This document shows positions 35,996 through 49,159 of a DNA stretch of 64,000 nucleotides, piece by piece (positions within the stretch are counted from its first letter, which is position 1; the number at the start of each line of letters is the position of its first letter). The notes below the pieces were generated by a model, which did not search any database, was not told the DNA's origin, and saw only the letters and a list, made by a program, of their open reading frames with translations. This DNA comes from Blastomyces gilchristii SLH14081. Lineage: Eukaryota; Ascomycota; Eurotiomycetes; Onygenales; Ajellomycetaceae. The position numbers and the translations under genes are program-made. The stretch is from assembly GCF_000003855.2 (NCBI RefSeq), contig NW_003101677.1:3371118-3435117 (forward strand). The letters run 5' to 3'.

Positions 35996-37379
35996 GGTCA
36001 AGTCAAGGTAAAAGACCTGTGATGAAAGACTCGAAACGGTCTGGGAATCTAGAAGATAGAACGTCCAAGTGAGGAAATGAATTCAGACGATCCAGCATGC
36101 AAAGGTTCATCGGTCGCAAAAGGGCTATGAACAGGTGTCTGCACAACTAGTTGCTCGGAGACGAATGATTGAGGAGAGTAGTCGCCGATGGAAATAGTGT
36201 GCACTCTTGTCTTCGGGTTTGGGTCGAGGGGTAGCGGACGAAACGTCAGGTCAATGGAACGTACCTGGGGCGAGAGGCCAAGCTATCGATATCTAAGGGC
36301 GCGAGGCACTCCGTCGTAGTCCAAGACACATGAAGAGAAGGAAGGAAATTCGACCAGGCTGTTTCAATATCAAGAAACAACTTACGTTTCTAAAGCGGTG
36401 TATCAAGAATTTGGGGAGGTAAAGGATATATATATAAAGGTTGTGAAAGAGCAACACCAGCAGGCCTGCCGATATATCAATAAATGTCGATGAGGATATC
36501 ACCCGAAACGAAGGAGAATGGTGGTCGAGTAGATGGTCTTGTTGTAGCCCTGAGGGTGTATACAGGGAGTTGTATGAGGAGGGTGAATGTGGTTGAGACA
36601 GACAGACAGCCAACAACACACTCCGGTCCTGCCACGTCCAACACCACGCATTGACCGAATGATATCGACACACACAAGTGTAGGCCGTTGAAACAGGGAT
36701 GCAGATGAGATGGTCGGGTTTAGCATTCTGACTCCGTGAGCAGTCTGGATGCTCCCATGTGAGGTCGTTCGTCCTCACTCACAGCCAGAACGCCCCGAAT
36801 GTCTTTGACTTTCCGGCAAGGCCTAAATTTATCCCGACCAAACCTGAACTCCTAGAGGCGAGGCGGATCCCGTGACTTGTAGTATAGCATGCCCATTTAG
36901 GCAAGGTGGCTCCATCTAGCTCTTGGGAAGGTATAAAGTCTCCTCCTCCCGCTACTTCAGCATTTTATTAAATTCTGTCTTTCTCTTTTTTATTCTCTTC
37001 TAGGCACAAGCATCAAACGCTCGCTTACGCTCGCTTTGCTGCTTGCGCAGCCCCCTCTACCACTTCTACCCTCTACCCCTTACCCTCTCTTACTACCCCT
37101 TCCGCCCCTTCCACCCCCTACCCGCTCTACCACCACCTCTATCTCTACTACCTCTACCACCCTCTTCCACCCTGTATCACCCCTATCACCATAATGAGAT
37201 TAATCAGAGCTGTACAGGCTGCAGAGCCAGGTGTTCAATCCCATTCATGAATTCAAAGGCATAATACACATGACATCACATGAGATCATATTACAGTGTG
37301 ATTCAAAGGTTGCTTGAGCCAGCGTACAATTACAGGCGTACGCCGGCTTCTTATATATGTTATACTAAATTAATTAGTG
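35996..37379. other. Right edge of the gene island: Boi-like upstream region and polypyrimidine tract
   Basis: Bases 35996-36900 are probably the promoter and 5' UTR of the Boi-like gene. An unsupported 161-codon open frame sits at 36293-36778 on the minus strand. From about 37050 to 37190 the + strand is almost pure pyrimidine (ACCCCTTACCCTC, TCTACCACC repeats). Between 37200 and 37379 the sequence keeps normal GC and includes GTTCAATCCC, which resembles a tRNA T-loop but has no recognisable tRNA around it. Confidence 0.5.
37368..37379. repeat. Left copy of the 12-bp direct repeat flanking the TIR element
   Basis: AATTAATTAGTG, identical to 57185-57196. A target-site duplication is the simplest reading. 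Confidence 0.6.
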
Positions 37380-37684
37380 TATACAGAAAACTTGACCTCG
37401 CTAAGTGCGCCACTTGACCTTGTTACATAATCATGACCCTGACCTCGCACAATACAGTAATAATCAGTTGGTAATTGACTTTCAATCTTTCAATCCACTC
37501 ATTCATTCATTCATCCACTCAGCTTATCAATCAATCAAAGCATGTATAATTAATTAAATGAACAGATAAATTCATATAGAATATAAAGAGATGTTTTACA
37601 GAATTTTAAAATATATCAAGATAAAAATATTTAATAATTAATTTTAAATTGATTTTAAATTGATTCTGAATTGATTCTGAATTA

Positions 37685-37874
37685 ATTATAGTAATAAAAA
37701 TAAATTTAATCTATATATTTAAGTAATTATCAATTGATTGAAAATCAGTTGATAATCAATTCAGTGTAAATTATATAAATACTTACTTTATTATTAAATT
37801 CAAGAATAATTTCAGTATTAAATTAATTTTGAATTGATTTTGAATTAATTCTGAATTAATTATTAATTAATTAT
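37685..37874. repeat. Tandem repeat unit inside the TIR element (left part)
   Basis: About 190 bp starting ATTATAGTAATAAAA and containing AATTGATTGAAAATCAGTTG and TTTTGAATTGATTTTGAATT. Two further units, 56704-56849 (shortened) and 56850-57016, lie beyond Gypsy-3, so the retroelement landed inside the array. Confidence 0.75.
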
Positions 37875-38030
37875 TGTGACGGGCTGTACTTAATTATTTA
37901 TATAAGACTATTCTGTTACACTTCACAGATTTCTACTGCTTCAATTCTCGCTCATTCTCAATTGTCAATTCTCAGCCACTATAAACATGTATAAATGTTT
38001 ATACTTTAATTCTCAGTCATTCTCAATCAT
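37875..38030 (+). repeat. Gypsy-3 5' LTR, first 156 bp
   Basis: Matches 56401-56556 with transition differences. It is interrupted after ATCAT by Gypsy-2 and continues at 45308-45454. Confidence 0.9.
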
Positions 38031-38288
38031 TGTAAGAATAAGTGCTTGCAGGCGATTATTCAGGTGTTTGCAGCTTGATGTGATATGTACTGTTAACTAC
38101 TAGAAGTATTCACAGTAGAAAGATAAAATGTAGAGATTAAATATATAATAGTATTCAAGCTGAGTTATAAATAGTATTTATGAACTTCAGTCTATATAGT
38201 TATGTATAGTCAAGAGTCACTAACTCTATTAATTATATAAGAGATAGAAATAGAGATAAAGAATCTGTAAGAAGCAGAATTTCTTATA
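38031..38288 (-). repeat. Gypsy-2 3' LTR (left on this strand)
   Basis: 258 bp starting TGTAAGAATAAG and ending TTCTTATA; the final CA has become TA. Differences from 45045-45302 are almost all C-to-T or G-to-A. Confidence 0.92.
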
Positions 38289-38399
38289 TATCTCTCTCTC
38301 TCTAAGACTTTATCTGTAAAGTCTTTCACTGAGTAACTTTATAGAATCAGCTCAGCACTGCAGTGATACTCATTAAAAATTCTTCATATTTATAAAAAA

Positions 38400-40300
38400 T
38401 CTTAGTGAGGAAAAATTTCTTATTACTATGAAGAAAAAAGAGTCTGTCACTTAGTTTCTTATTTTATAAGATTCTTTATAATTTACAGATTCTTTTCTAA
38501 CTATCATACAGATTCATCTCATATCTTTTATATAGAAGAATTCTAATTAACTCTTAATTATTTCTATAAGATTCTTGTGTGATTATTACACAGATTTATC
38601 TCACAGATGAATCACTCTCTATAAGATTATTCTTATTAAAGAGAAGTATTTATAAGTTAATCTTTCACTTATTCTTATAAATCATTGTTCTTTAATACTG
38701 TAAAATTATAAGAAATTTTTCATTCTTTCATCAACTCTATAGAATTATAGAATCAAGATATTCATAGTTTATAATCACTCTTTATAGTCATATAGAAAGA
38801 TTCAGATCTATAATTCATAATCACTCTTTATTTACTAGAGTGATCTGACTATTTTACAGAATCACTCACAGTGTAAGTAAATCTCTTTAAAATAGTATAA
38901 ATATCTCAGATCTGTTTATAGAATCTTATCTTCTTTTTTCTTTTTTTATAACAGCTTTCATTCTTATAAACTATGAGTATTCTTATTCATCTGTGAAGTG
39001 TTTTCACTTAGATAATAGAGAGAGAGTGTTTCTAACAATATCTATATATTAATTCAAGAACTTCTTAAGAATAAAAATTTTTTTAATTTTAATATCTTTA
39101 TAAATAATATCTGATTATTACTGAGCTTTTTATAAGTATCTCTATAACTTCTCTAATCACTTTTTACTAACTAATGAAGCAGAAATATTATTGCTTATAA
39201 CAGTGTCTTCACTTATTTCAGCTCTGTCACTGCATCTGATCTTCAGATCAGCAGTTAATTTCATATCTCTCTCAGATCAGTCTCTGACTTCAAGTAGCAT
39301 AGTTCTGTTCTTTACTGTAAGTCTCTCTGTAAGTAATTTCTTACAGACTCTAGCTAACAGTTCTTATAAAGCTTCTGATATTATCAGTGTCTTCTGCAGT
39401 TTTATACATCTATAATCACTCTCTCTCTGTCTGCACAATCTCTGATCAGATATATGTAAATATATCTAGATTCTCTATCAATGATTCTCATGTCACAGTG
39501 TATTTCTGCAATCTTATTATCAATGAGAGATGAGTTCTCAGATACCTATAAAATCCAGATAATTAAAGCAATATAAATGTTATGAATTTATAATAAGAGT
39601 TAATCTGAATAGATAAGCTCTCTCTTCATATCTCAGTTATTTTCAGACTGAATACTTCAGTAAAACTGAGAGAGTAAATACAGTTTTATAAGAGATATCT
39701 GATTATATATATAGACAGTCAGCTCTCAAGGCTCTGCTGCAACTGTGTATACTCTGATATTCAGCTTCTCTGAAATCTGTGCATTTCTGACAGTCTTTAC
39801 ATCAAATATAACAATTATCTGTATTATGAGTATGATACTCTCTACTTCTTTGAAGAGAGAAATTGATAGTTATGAAAAGATTAAGTGTTACAGATATTAA
39901 GAATATGAATATAAGATTTCTTTGTTTTTTCTTTATTAATCTCTAAATTGTGTTTACAGCTCTATTTCTATTTTCTTAATTTTTTTTTTTTTTTTTTTTT
40001 TTTAACTTTAATAAGAACATGATTTCTTCTTTTCTTTGTATATACTGTGAACTGTTCATTTCAGTAGAAACTCATCATCTTGTAAATTAGAATTTGTAAA
40101 TAACAGTGTTAATATCTTTATTATAATCAGATTCTTAGTGAAGACTGTGTTATTCTGACTTGTTAAAATTCATAATATGAAAGTTATGTCTCAGCTTCTG
40201 CAGATGTCTTATCTGCTCAAATAATTCTTAAGTGAACTTATTTATCTTATCAGAATACTCTTATCACTGAATCTTAAATCAGAGCTTATAATCTCACTTC
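38400..40300 (-). pseudogene. Region between integrase and 3' LTR in Gypsy-2, possible extra ORF
   Basis: At 39190-39415 the minus strand reads LLARVCKKLLTERLTVKNRT and LLEVRD-SERDMKLTADLKI, with TGA where Trp is likely. The second Gypsy-2 copy gives a parallel reading at 63377-63600 (LSARICKKLLVRRLTAKSET, LLEVRD-SERGTELATDLKI). No family is recognised. The + strand also has short open frames (39191-39415), so strand is not settled. A run of 24 T lies at 39980-40003. The rest is AT-rich without recognisable features. Confidence 0.35.
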
Positions 40301-40499
40301 TCTAAGTTAATAATTTCTTTGATCTGATATTCTCTTTCACTCTCTAGTACTTTATAGACAGAGTGATGAGTCATAGAGTTCTCTTCTAAGAGTTTCTTAT
40401 ATTTATAAAGTAAAGAGATATAAAAAATATTATATATCTATAACTCAGATAACAGTTTCAATCTATAGAACTGTGAGTTAACTTTCTTTATAATCTTAT

Positions 40500-43400
40500 A
40501 AGACTCTATCTATAAGAGATTCAGCTTCTTACTAGATCTCTATATAATAATATTTTCTAGACTCAGTCAGACTCTATCATCTTTCTTGAAACTCTTTATA
40601 ATATACTTGAAGTCATAGTATCTCTTCTAATACTCTTGAGTCTTTCTTAAGAATTTACAGGCTTTCTCTCAGATCTTCTGAATTCTCTCAGTCTGTACAC
40701 AGACATCATCACACTCTATAGTATACTCTCACAGATTTATCAAGATCATCTGCAGATGAGTCTCAGTGAGTATCTTAAAGAGAGTTTTATCTATCCTGAC
40801 ATACTTTGAGTTGTTATATATAAACTTCATAAGTGATAATTAATATATTTAGTTATTCTAATTGTAATTGACAAAGCACTGCAGATACTGTTTTAATATA
40901 CTTATCAGATATTCTATCTAATCATCTGTCTGTTGATAAAAAGCTGTGCTTAGATCTCACAAGATCTTCAGTATAGTTATCAGATCAGATCAGAACTTCT
41001 TTATAAAGATTAATTCTCTATCTGAGATAATATTTACAGACAACTCATACAATCAGATCACATTATGAATAAAGATATAAGTTAAATTCTTTGACTTCAA
41101 GTTCTTGCAGATGAGTATAAAGTGTGTTATCTTGATAAAGTGATTCACTATCACTAGTACACTGTCAAAGCAGATATTATATATATTCTTGCTTTCAGAG
41201 AGGCTTATAAGAGTGTTTATTTCTAGCTATTCTCAAGATTCTTATAAGATGAGTAGAGAAGTAAGTTCTTTATATAGTCTGAACTACACTATTCACAAAT
41301 TCTGATAAATAGTATAAGAATTAACTATCTTCTTCATAAGTTCTTACATCTTCAGTCAGAAGTATTTTCTTATAAGCAACTTATAAGTTCTAGTGTCTGT
41401 AAAATAACCTGCTAGAGAAGAGTTATAATGCCTTTTAATAAGTTCTATACATAGAAACTCATTTATAAATATATAAATTCAGCTCTCTCTTTATAAGAGA
41501 TTATTTAAGTCTCTTCAATTCTTTATTTCTGCAGAGTTGATCTCTGCTATAAGTAGTTTCTGAATATACTGAGTATATTCATTCTTCAGTTACAGTTCAG
41601 ACAATCTGAATAGAAGATCTTATAAAGACTTATACTCTATTTTCTCTTATATCAGGTCTTCTGTGATGCTTTTCAAAGCCTGTAAATTCTTCAGATTATA
41701 GATACTCTCTTCAAGAATTCTCACAGAGATTCTCAGAGTGTTGACTCTCAGTATTATAGAGAGTAGTTATACAGGCTTCTTCTCTCTCTTTTCTCTCTTC
41801 TCTTATAGAGAATTAAGAGACTCTTCAGTTAATCTCTTTATAACACTCAGTTTAAGCATCTTATAAAGCTTTTCTATCTTCTCTAGTCTCTCTGTATCTG
41901 TCACTCTGATCTTCTTAATATAGTCTGATCTGTGAGAGAGTTCATCTGCTGAGTTCTTAGTTCTCTTAATATATTCTATCTTGAATCAGAACTCACTCAG
42001 TCTCTGAGCTCAGTGAATCTATCACTGTGAGAGTTTCTTAATTGAAGTAAACTATTATAAGCTATTATAATCAGTTCTAACAGTAATTACTGTTATAAGA
42101 CTCTTAAAGTAGTGATATCAGTGATAGAAGAATTTCACTATTATAAGAAGCTTCTGATTATAAATATTATAGTTGATCTTCATAAGTTATATCTTCTGTA
42201 AGAAAAAGATCACTGAAACTTAATTCTCATTTAACTGTAGTTATAAGACTATTTCTGAAATTGTAAAGAAGAAGACATCTGTCTTCAATCTAATTAAGAG
42301 TAAGAGATTAAAGTGAAATAGTATCACTGTGTCTATAAATATCTATTTCAATCTTATAAAGACTCTGTGAGCTTCTGAGATAAGAAAGTTCTTACAGTTC
42401 TCTCTTCTTAATAATCTTTTTCTTCTTTATTTATGAGATAACTTCTTCTTATTTTCACTCTTCAGCATGTCTGTAAGAGTCAAGAAGATTCTTATAAATG
42501 TAAAGATAAACTATCTATAGAAATTCACAAAGCTTAGAAAGATCTGAATCTTATGAATACTAGTTAGCTCTGATTATAATAGAATAGTCTCAATCTGCAA
42601 AGATTTCATCTGAATATTATCTATAATAATTATATATTCTAGGAAATTAATCTGATGAGCACTGAAGTTATACTTTATAAGCTTAATATACAGTTCTGTC
42701 TCATCTAAAGCCTTTAACACACTTTATATATACTCAGTGTGTTCTTTCTTCTTTACAGAGTACATCATCACATTATTCAGATATATTATTATGAAGATAT
42801 TCAGATATATATAAAGTATTTTATTAATAAAAGACTGAAATACTGTGAGAATATTAGTTAGACTAAAAGACATCACTAGATATTCAAATAATCTCAGTGC
42901 AGTTCTAAAGACAGTCTTTTACTCATTCTCAGACTGTATTTACAGCTGTGTATGTATATTAATTATATTCAGTTATATGAATATAACAGCTTTTATAAGA
43001 TGATTGATTACATTCTCAATCAGAGATAGAGAGTAGTGACTCTTTATTATCTTGAAGTTCAGATTGTAATAGTCTATATATAATCTGAGATCTTCATTCT
43101 TCTTCTTCATGAATATCACAGAGACTTCTGTGAAGATCTGTGAAGATTAGATAAAGTTATTCTTCAGATTCTTCTTTATATAGATCTGCAAGATCTCTGT
43201 CTTATAGTAAGAGAGCTTATAGATTGATTCTCAGAAGAATTTCTGTTCTTCTATTAAATCTATTATCAGATTCTTCTTACAGTGAGAAGAAAGCTCAGCT
43301 ATCTTTATTAAGCTGAATATCTCTGTGAGATCTCAGTATTTCTTTAATATCTGAAGCTCAGTTTTCATGACTGCAAAGTTCTCAGATATTTATAAAGTTA

Positions 43401-44950
43401 TTATATAGATAAGCTTATCTTCTCTAATTAACTCTGTAGTATCAACTGATTCTATCTCTGTAAGTGAGTCTGTCAACACTGATCAGAAGTATAAACCTGA
43501 CTTATAGACAGCTATGTATGAATTGTGTCTTTGAAGTTATACAAGTCTCAAGTACATGTCATCTGTGATATCTGTGATAATTATAGTTTCTATAAATCTT
43601 CTTCAGATTCTGAAGAGATCTTGTAACTCAAAGATAACTCTTGTAAGTTTCTCAGTTCTTAGATCTGAGTTCTCACACTCTGCTTATTATAAGAGCAGAT
43701 TCTTAGTTTTCATCATTCAGCTTATTCACTCTGTGAGCTTTAGAGACACTACAGTGATCTGAGATTCTGAGTTTATTAATACTTCTTATACTTACAGAGC
43801 AGTAGTACTGCAGTACAGTCTCTTCTTATAAGTAAGTATTTTCATTGAAGAAGTAACAGATTCAGATATCAGCTTTAAAACTCTTAAGAAAACTGTTACT
43901 AACTCTGTCTGTAACTTCTTAAATTTCTATTTTGATTTATTCAGATAGTTTATACAGAGATGTTCTGATTTAGAATAGATAAAGTAAAGTCTCTTTTTCT
44001 GTATCTCTCTATTATACACTCTGTTCACAGAAGCTTATAAAGTTCTCTCTCTCTACTTAGCAGTCAGATATAAATCTCTCTATATCTTATTATCTTTTTC
44101 TGATAAATCTGTTCTCTGTTATTCTGACTCTTATAGAGCTGATTGATGATTCACTCTTTATAGATCTGTGACTCTCACAGTAATCTGTAAGTAATGAATG
44201 AGAGTCATCAGTTTCTTCAGAGTCAAGAGCTTAGAGTCTTATTTAATAAGCTTATTCTGTATATCTTTATTCAGTTTCTTTATGAATATCATTATTCAGA
44301 TCTTATTTCAGAGCTTTATTTTCACAGATCTTAATTCATATTATAATTTTATAAAGTACTGTAAGTAGTCTTTATCAGATTTCTCATCTCTTTTTCTAAT
44401 ATTAATAATTACAGCTCAGATATTCTCTATTCAGCTTACAGAGTCTCTCAACTTATTCTCTAGATAGATCTTGAGAATAGATTAGTGAGATCTCTTATAA
44501 TTATTCTCTAAATAATTCAGTCAGTTCTTAACTTCAGTGTAGTAGAGATCTGTTATTATATAGATAACAGCTTCTTCATCTTTCATGTTACATAGCTGAG
44601 CTTATGAGTCAATTTTAAATACAAACTTATAAAAGCTTTTATAGATTGTGATTCAATAAGTGGCCTTAAGTGATTATAACTTAAAAAAGTTTCTTTTCAG
44701 TTCACAGATATCTCTGAAGATCATGTCTAGAGACTCAGTTTGAGAGTGTTTACAGATAGTAAGCATTTCTTATAGAAAAATAGCTTAGACTTATAGAAGA
44801 TGTTCAAGAATGTTCTTCACTGAGATTGATTTATTTGTAAGTTCAGAGAGTTTCTCTATCACAGATGTAGAGAATAATGTTCTGTAAGTGATTGGTAAGT
44901 TCTCTGAGACTTCTTTCATGAGAGTTATTCATGATTTGAGTGACTGCTTC
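40500..44950 (-). pseudogene. Gypsy-2 gag-pol remnant
   Basis: On the minus strand, the zinc knuckle at 43945-43986 reads YFIY-SKSEH-LCINY, so all three cysteines of CX2CX4HX4C have become Tyr by G-to-A change. RT has FIIIYLNNVMMYSVKKKEH, where YLDD is now YLNN (42772-42783). The integrase core at about 41260-40790 has SILVIVNHFIKITHFIP, SVNIISDRELIFIKKF and STAFYQQTDD. Stops occur throughout. Inactive, and a clear example of mutation at catalytic and metal-binding codons. Confidence 0.82.
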
Positions 44951-45044
44951 TGAGTATCTGTAGTAGAGTTTACAGAGATTGAAGCATGTGAGTTTCTAGT
45001 TCTTTCAGTCATAATAAGTGATTGCTGACTGACTGAGCTTGAAA

Positions 45045-45302
45045 TGTAAGAATAAGTGCTTACAGATGATTATTCAGATGTTTGCAGCTTGATGTGATAT
45101 GTACTATTAACTACTAGAAGTATTCACAGTAGAAAGATAAAATATAGAGATTAAATATATAATAGCATTCAAGCTGAGTTATGAATAGTATTCACAAACT
45201 CCAGCCTATATAGTTGTGTGTAGCCAAGGGCTGCTAACCCTATTGATTACGCGAGAGATAGGAATAGAGGTAAAGAATTTATAAGAAGCGGGATTTCTTA
45301 CA
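45045..45302 (-). repeat. Gypsy-2 5' LTR (right on this strand)
   Basis: 258 bp. From about 45200 to 45302 it keeps CpG and GC-rich words (GATTACGCGAGAG, GAAGCGGGATTTC) that are mutated in the other copies. Followed by ATCAT. Confidence 0.92.
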
Positions 45303-45307
45303 ATCAT

Positions 45308-45454
45308 CAATTCTCAGCTGCTATGAACATGTATAAATATTCACTTTAATCACTGATTCTCATACTTTCTCTTTCTTTTTCTTCTTTAACATTTTTCTCT
45401 TTGTTATATAAGACCTATATATTATACTGATCTATTCAGCATAGATCTCTTATA
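45308..45454 (+). repeat. Gypsy-3 5' LTR, last 147 bp
   Basis: Continues the LTR interrupted at 38030 and aligns to 56557-56703. Ends CTCTTATA, where the other copy has CTCTTACA. Confidence 0.9.
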
Positions 45455-48400
45455 CTAGAAAAACATTTATTATCTTCTTATTAGAAATAATTATTCACTG
45501 AGATATCTAAACATATAACAATGTATAAGAAATAGAGAAATAGTTAAATAGTTAAGTGAACACTGAGTTCTTAGATAGAAGCTTACTTATCAGTTACTCT
45601 GACTCTATAACAAGATCTTATAAAGAGAATGTCAGTAACAGATTTGAGAGTTCTGATACTACAGATAGACTGGCCGGCGGGATTATAAATTTCATATTTA
45701 ATTTCATTTAATCTGATTCTATACATTTCTTGATGTGAGTCTCACCAGGATCAAGCCTTAAAGAAATCTGAAAATGAATCATTTCTGAGAGAAATGATGT
45801 GAAAAATGACCAGATTTAATTCAAGAACAGTGAAATGAGAGTAATTTCTCAGAATAAACTGTGAAAGATAATCATTCTTTCAAAATCAGAATAAGACTGA
45901 GACTGAAGATTAAAATCAGTCTCATTCAGTTCATTCAGTGATTGCTTATATAATCAGAATTTGATAATGATTATTGATAACACTTATGAAACAACTAAAT
46001 ATATTCTTGTATAAGTTTATTCTTCACTTTCTTATGAAAACTACACTTCTCTGATATACTATGATCAGTGGTATTAAACTGTCTGATAATTTCATGTTTT
46101 ACAATCATGAGTTTCTTGATTATTTCTTCTTATAATTGTTCTCAGTGATAGTGATAAATATCTTGACTTGAGTTGAACTTTCACTTCATTCTCATCTCTG
46201 TCAATGAAATTATCAGAATATCATATATCATCAGTGTAATAGTTAAATATATACTCTTAACAATTTTCTATAACTCTAGAATTGATTTGGCATGTAAATT
46301 CATCAGATTATCTTGAAGATAGCAGTTAAATTCAGTTTTACAAGTATGTAGTTTTGCCTGATTTTCAGTTGTAATCAATGTATGTAAGTTCTATTTCAAA
46401 GTTAGTATTATAGTTCTATGTGATATGAAGTGTTATCAAAAATTGTTACTTACTAGAGAATTGTATTTCACTGTCTTTACATCTCAAATATCTGCTTATT
46501 CAAATCTCTGATAGTTGATATTATAGTAGTCTCAGATTAATTTGACATATAAGTCTTATTTCTTCTCTATTTAATCTTGAGAAGTGTAGATATTAACTCA
46601 ACAGAAGAAATCTAGTAGAGCTGCTATAGCATAGTACTCTGTAAAAGATTGTTCAGTTTTACTGTAGTAATATGCCAGTTTATTTCTTACAGTAATAATA
46701 GCCTGCACTATAGTATTATCTCAGACTGAATTTCTTTTTAAGTGATTTAACTGCTTCTCAAGATAAGTAAATAAACTGTTATACACTCATCAGACTGACT
46801 GCAGTATTGATATACAAGTGATTGAGACTGTCTTTGTTATCTTATAAAACTGAAACAGTAAATCAATCACATATTTCAACTGAGTTCACTTCATATCAGA
46901 CAGTTTCAATATCTGAATCTTTTTCTGATCAGAGTGTTGCACTCAATGATCAATTATCTGACATAATTAAAGAGTCTGAACAGTCATCTTATATGTTAAA
47001 CTTCACTGTGTTCTAATATTCTGTATCATATTCAGTGATGTGACTGATTTGTTTGTTTATTAAATATCATAAAATCATTATTATTATTTAGAGAAGATAC
47101 AAATCATATTAAGAATGTTTCAAATCTGTGATATTTAAATTATTAGTCAATCTATTCAAAATTAACAGTAGTGTTATTAAAAAGCATTATTAAAAAGCAA
47201 TATTAAAAAGTGTTATTAAAAAACATTATCTTTTGTAAAGTGAATGTAAAAGTTACTTAAGTAATCACTTTCATCTCATTCTCATTTCAAGAATCAGTTA
47301 TCTTATTATTTTTTATCTTGATATTAAGATTCTTTATCAGTGTTTGTATCACAAGTTAAACCACATAAGCAATGCAGAGAATATGACCTTATTTATTATT
47401 TCAGAAATACAAAGTCAATTTTTGCTTCAAGCTCTTCATCATAGTGTAGTTATTCACAGCATTGTCAGTTGTAATTATAAGAAGACTGAGACTAATATCT
47501 TAATAGTCATTTTTAATCACAGTCATTAATATCTCTGTTATATAATTCTCAGTATGACTACTAATCAATGATTTAAATCTAATTAATGTCTCTTGATAAG
47601 TTCAGTTCTCATCAATATAATAACATATAACTCTTATAAATGTAAGATTGTTTGTACTAGTTTATATATTCACTGTGAGAGATACTCTTCAATGATTCTT
47701 CAACTCTGATTCTAGATATTGTATATTAACTTTGTAGTGTGTCTTAAGATTGAACTGAAGACAGAATCAATGTAGAATATGAAGATTTGAATTAAGCATT
47801 TGAAGAAGTGTTCAGAATTCGGGGTTTTCAATTAATTGAAGAGAAAGATTCAGAGATATATATATGTAAAGTAATTATTCACAGAAGTTATCAGATAAGA
47901 GTTGTGAAATCAGAGTACTAATATATAATTGTTTTCACATAATTTTCTTCAAATTAGAAAGTTAGTGTTATCAAAAATCATTATCTGATAGAATAACTTA
48001 TCAGCTCAGTAGTAATTTTCTGATTATTTTTCTTTTATTATCTGCATTCTGATGACTTCAGATGTCAGAAAATTTCTTCAGAGTTATGATCAGTTTATAA
48101 TAAATATTTCTGAATGAAGTTGCAGTAATTATAGCAGAGAGATAACTCTTCAGTAATCTGTAATATAATCTATTGATAATTATTTCATAGTTTATCTTGA
48201 TATTTGTGTTAAGTTTTTCATAAATTTCATGACCTGAAATCAGATGTGAAGAATAAAGTGATTATTTATTATAATTGAAAGAGAGTATTCTGTGTTGAAT
48301 TATAAATAACATAGACTTTGTAATTCACAGTGATTTCTTGAAGAGTTTGTGAATCTTCAATAGAAGTAAAAGAAGTGAAAGAAGTGAATTTAAAAGATAT

Positions 48401-48733
48401 GATAATAATTTAAGAAAGATAATAATTTATTTTCAATAACTGATCACTGATATGTGTAAGAAGAATTAATATAAGAGAAAATAATCTTATTTCTTAACTT
48501 AGTTATAATTTTAGTACTAACTCAGATTGAATATCATCAATGTATAAAAGTAAATAAACAATCTTGATTAATCTCTGTTATATTTCTTGAAATATATTAT
48601 TATTGTGAAAGAGAGTGTTATTAAATTATGTTATTAGATAATATCATTAAAAATATATTAATATTGTGAATATCAATATTGAAAAAATGTTGATACTTAT
48701 ACATTATAGTGATTTGTGAATCATGATAGTTAA

Positions 48734-48755
48734 ATATATATATATATATATATAT
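48734..48755. repeat. AT dinucleotide repeat
   Basis: About eleven uninterrupted TA units inside the hAT-like element. Confidence 0.9.
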
Positions 48756-48919
48756 TATTCCTGACTTGATTACAACTTGTACAATAATTTTTAAAAACTC
48801 AAAATTAATTTCAATTATTAATAATTATGAACTTATAATTAACTAATATAAAAAGAAAAAAACTTTTTCTACTTATTATCTTTCTACTCTTTCTTATTCT
48901 TCTTATTATTTTTTATAAT

Positions 48920-49159
48920 TTACTTCTCATTCTTCTTCTTCTTCTTCTTCTTCTCATCTAAGATAATAATTATCTTAAAATCTCTCTTCACTATCTTCTC
49001 AGAGAAGGGTTTCTGCTGCTCTCTCTCAGCCAGGTTAATCTGCATCTCAAAATCCTGTATTTTCTGATCTGCTGTCTCAGGTTTCATCTCAGTAGTAAGC
49101 AGATTGACATGCTCAGAGAGCAGAGCTGTCTTCTTAATATTCTGAATCATGAAGTGCAT
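48920..49159 (-). pseudogene. Coiled-coil-like open fragment inside the hAT-like element
   Basis: 79 codons reading MHFMIQNIKKTALLSEHVN and ending in a run of Lys and Glu. The heptad-like mix of Leu, Glu, Gln and Lys, followed by a basic tail, recalls the C-terminal part of fungal pogo/Fot1-type transposases, but no DDE motif was found nearby. It could be a remnant of a second DNA transposon nested in the hAT-like element. Confidence 0.25.

Larger units (their letters stand above)
38031..45302 (-). mobile_element. Gypsy-2: degenerate Ty3/Gypsy element inserted in the Gypsy-3 LTR
   Basis: LTRs of 258 bp at 38031-38288 and 45045-45302 have ends TGTAAGAA...TTCTTACA. The target duplication ATCAT is at 38026-38030 and 45303-45307. 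A third LTR of the same length at 62203-62460 marks another copy. Coding remnants read on the minus strand, from a gag knuckle near 43.9 kb through RT (42.8 kb) to integrase (about 41.2-40.7 kb). Then 2.4 kb remain before the 3' LTR, longer than expected for a plain Gypsy element. The 5' LTR (right side) keeps GC-rich sequence in its outer 100 bp. Confidence 0.93.

Noticed and set aside
36293..36778. 161-codon minus-strand open frame upstream of the Boi-like gene
   Set aside because: No domain, unusual Cys/Ser/His composition, overlapping open frames in the other minus-strand phases, and a position matching the promoter and 5' UTR. It might be transcribed leader but not a supported protein.
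37225..37250. tRNA fragment (GTTCAATCCC)
   Set aside because: Only a T-loop-like word is present. No A box, acceptor or anticodon arm can be built around it.
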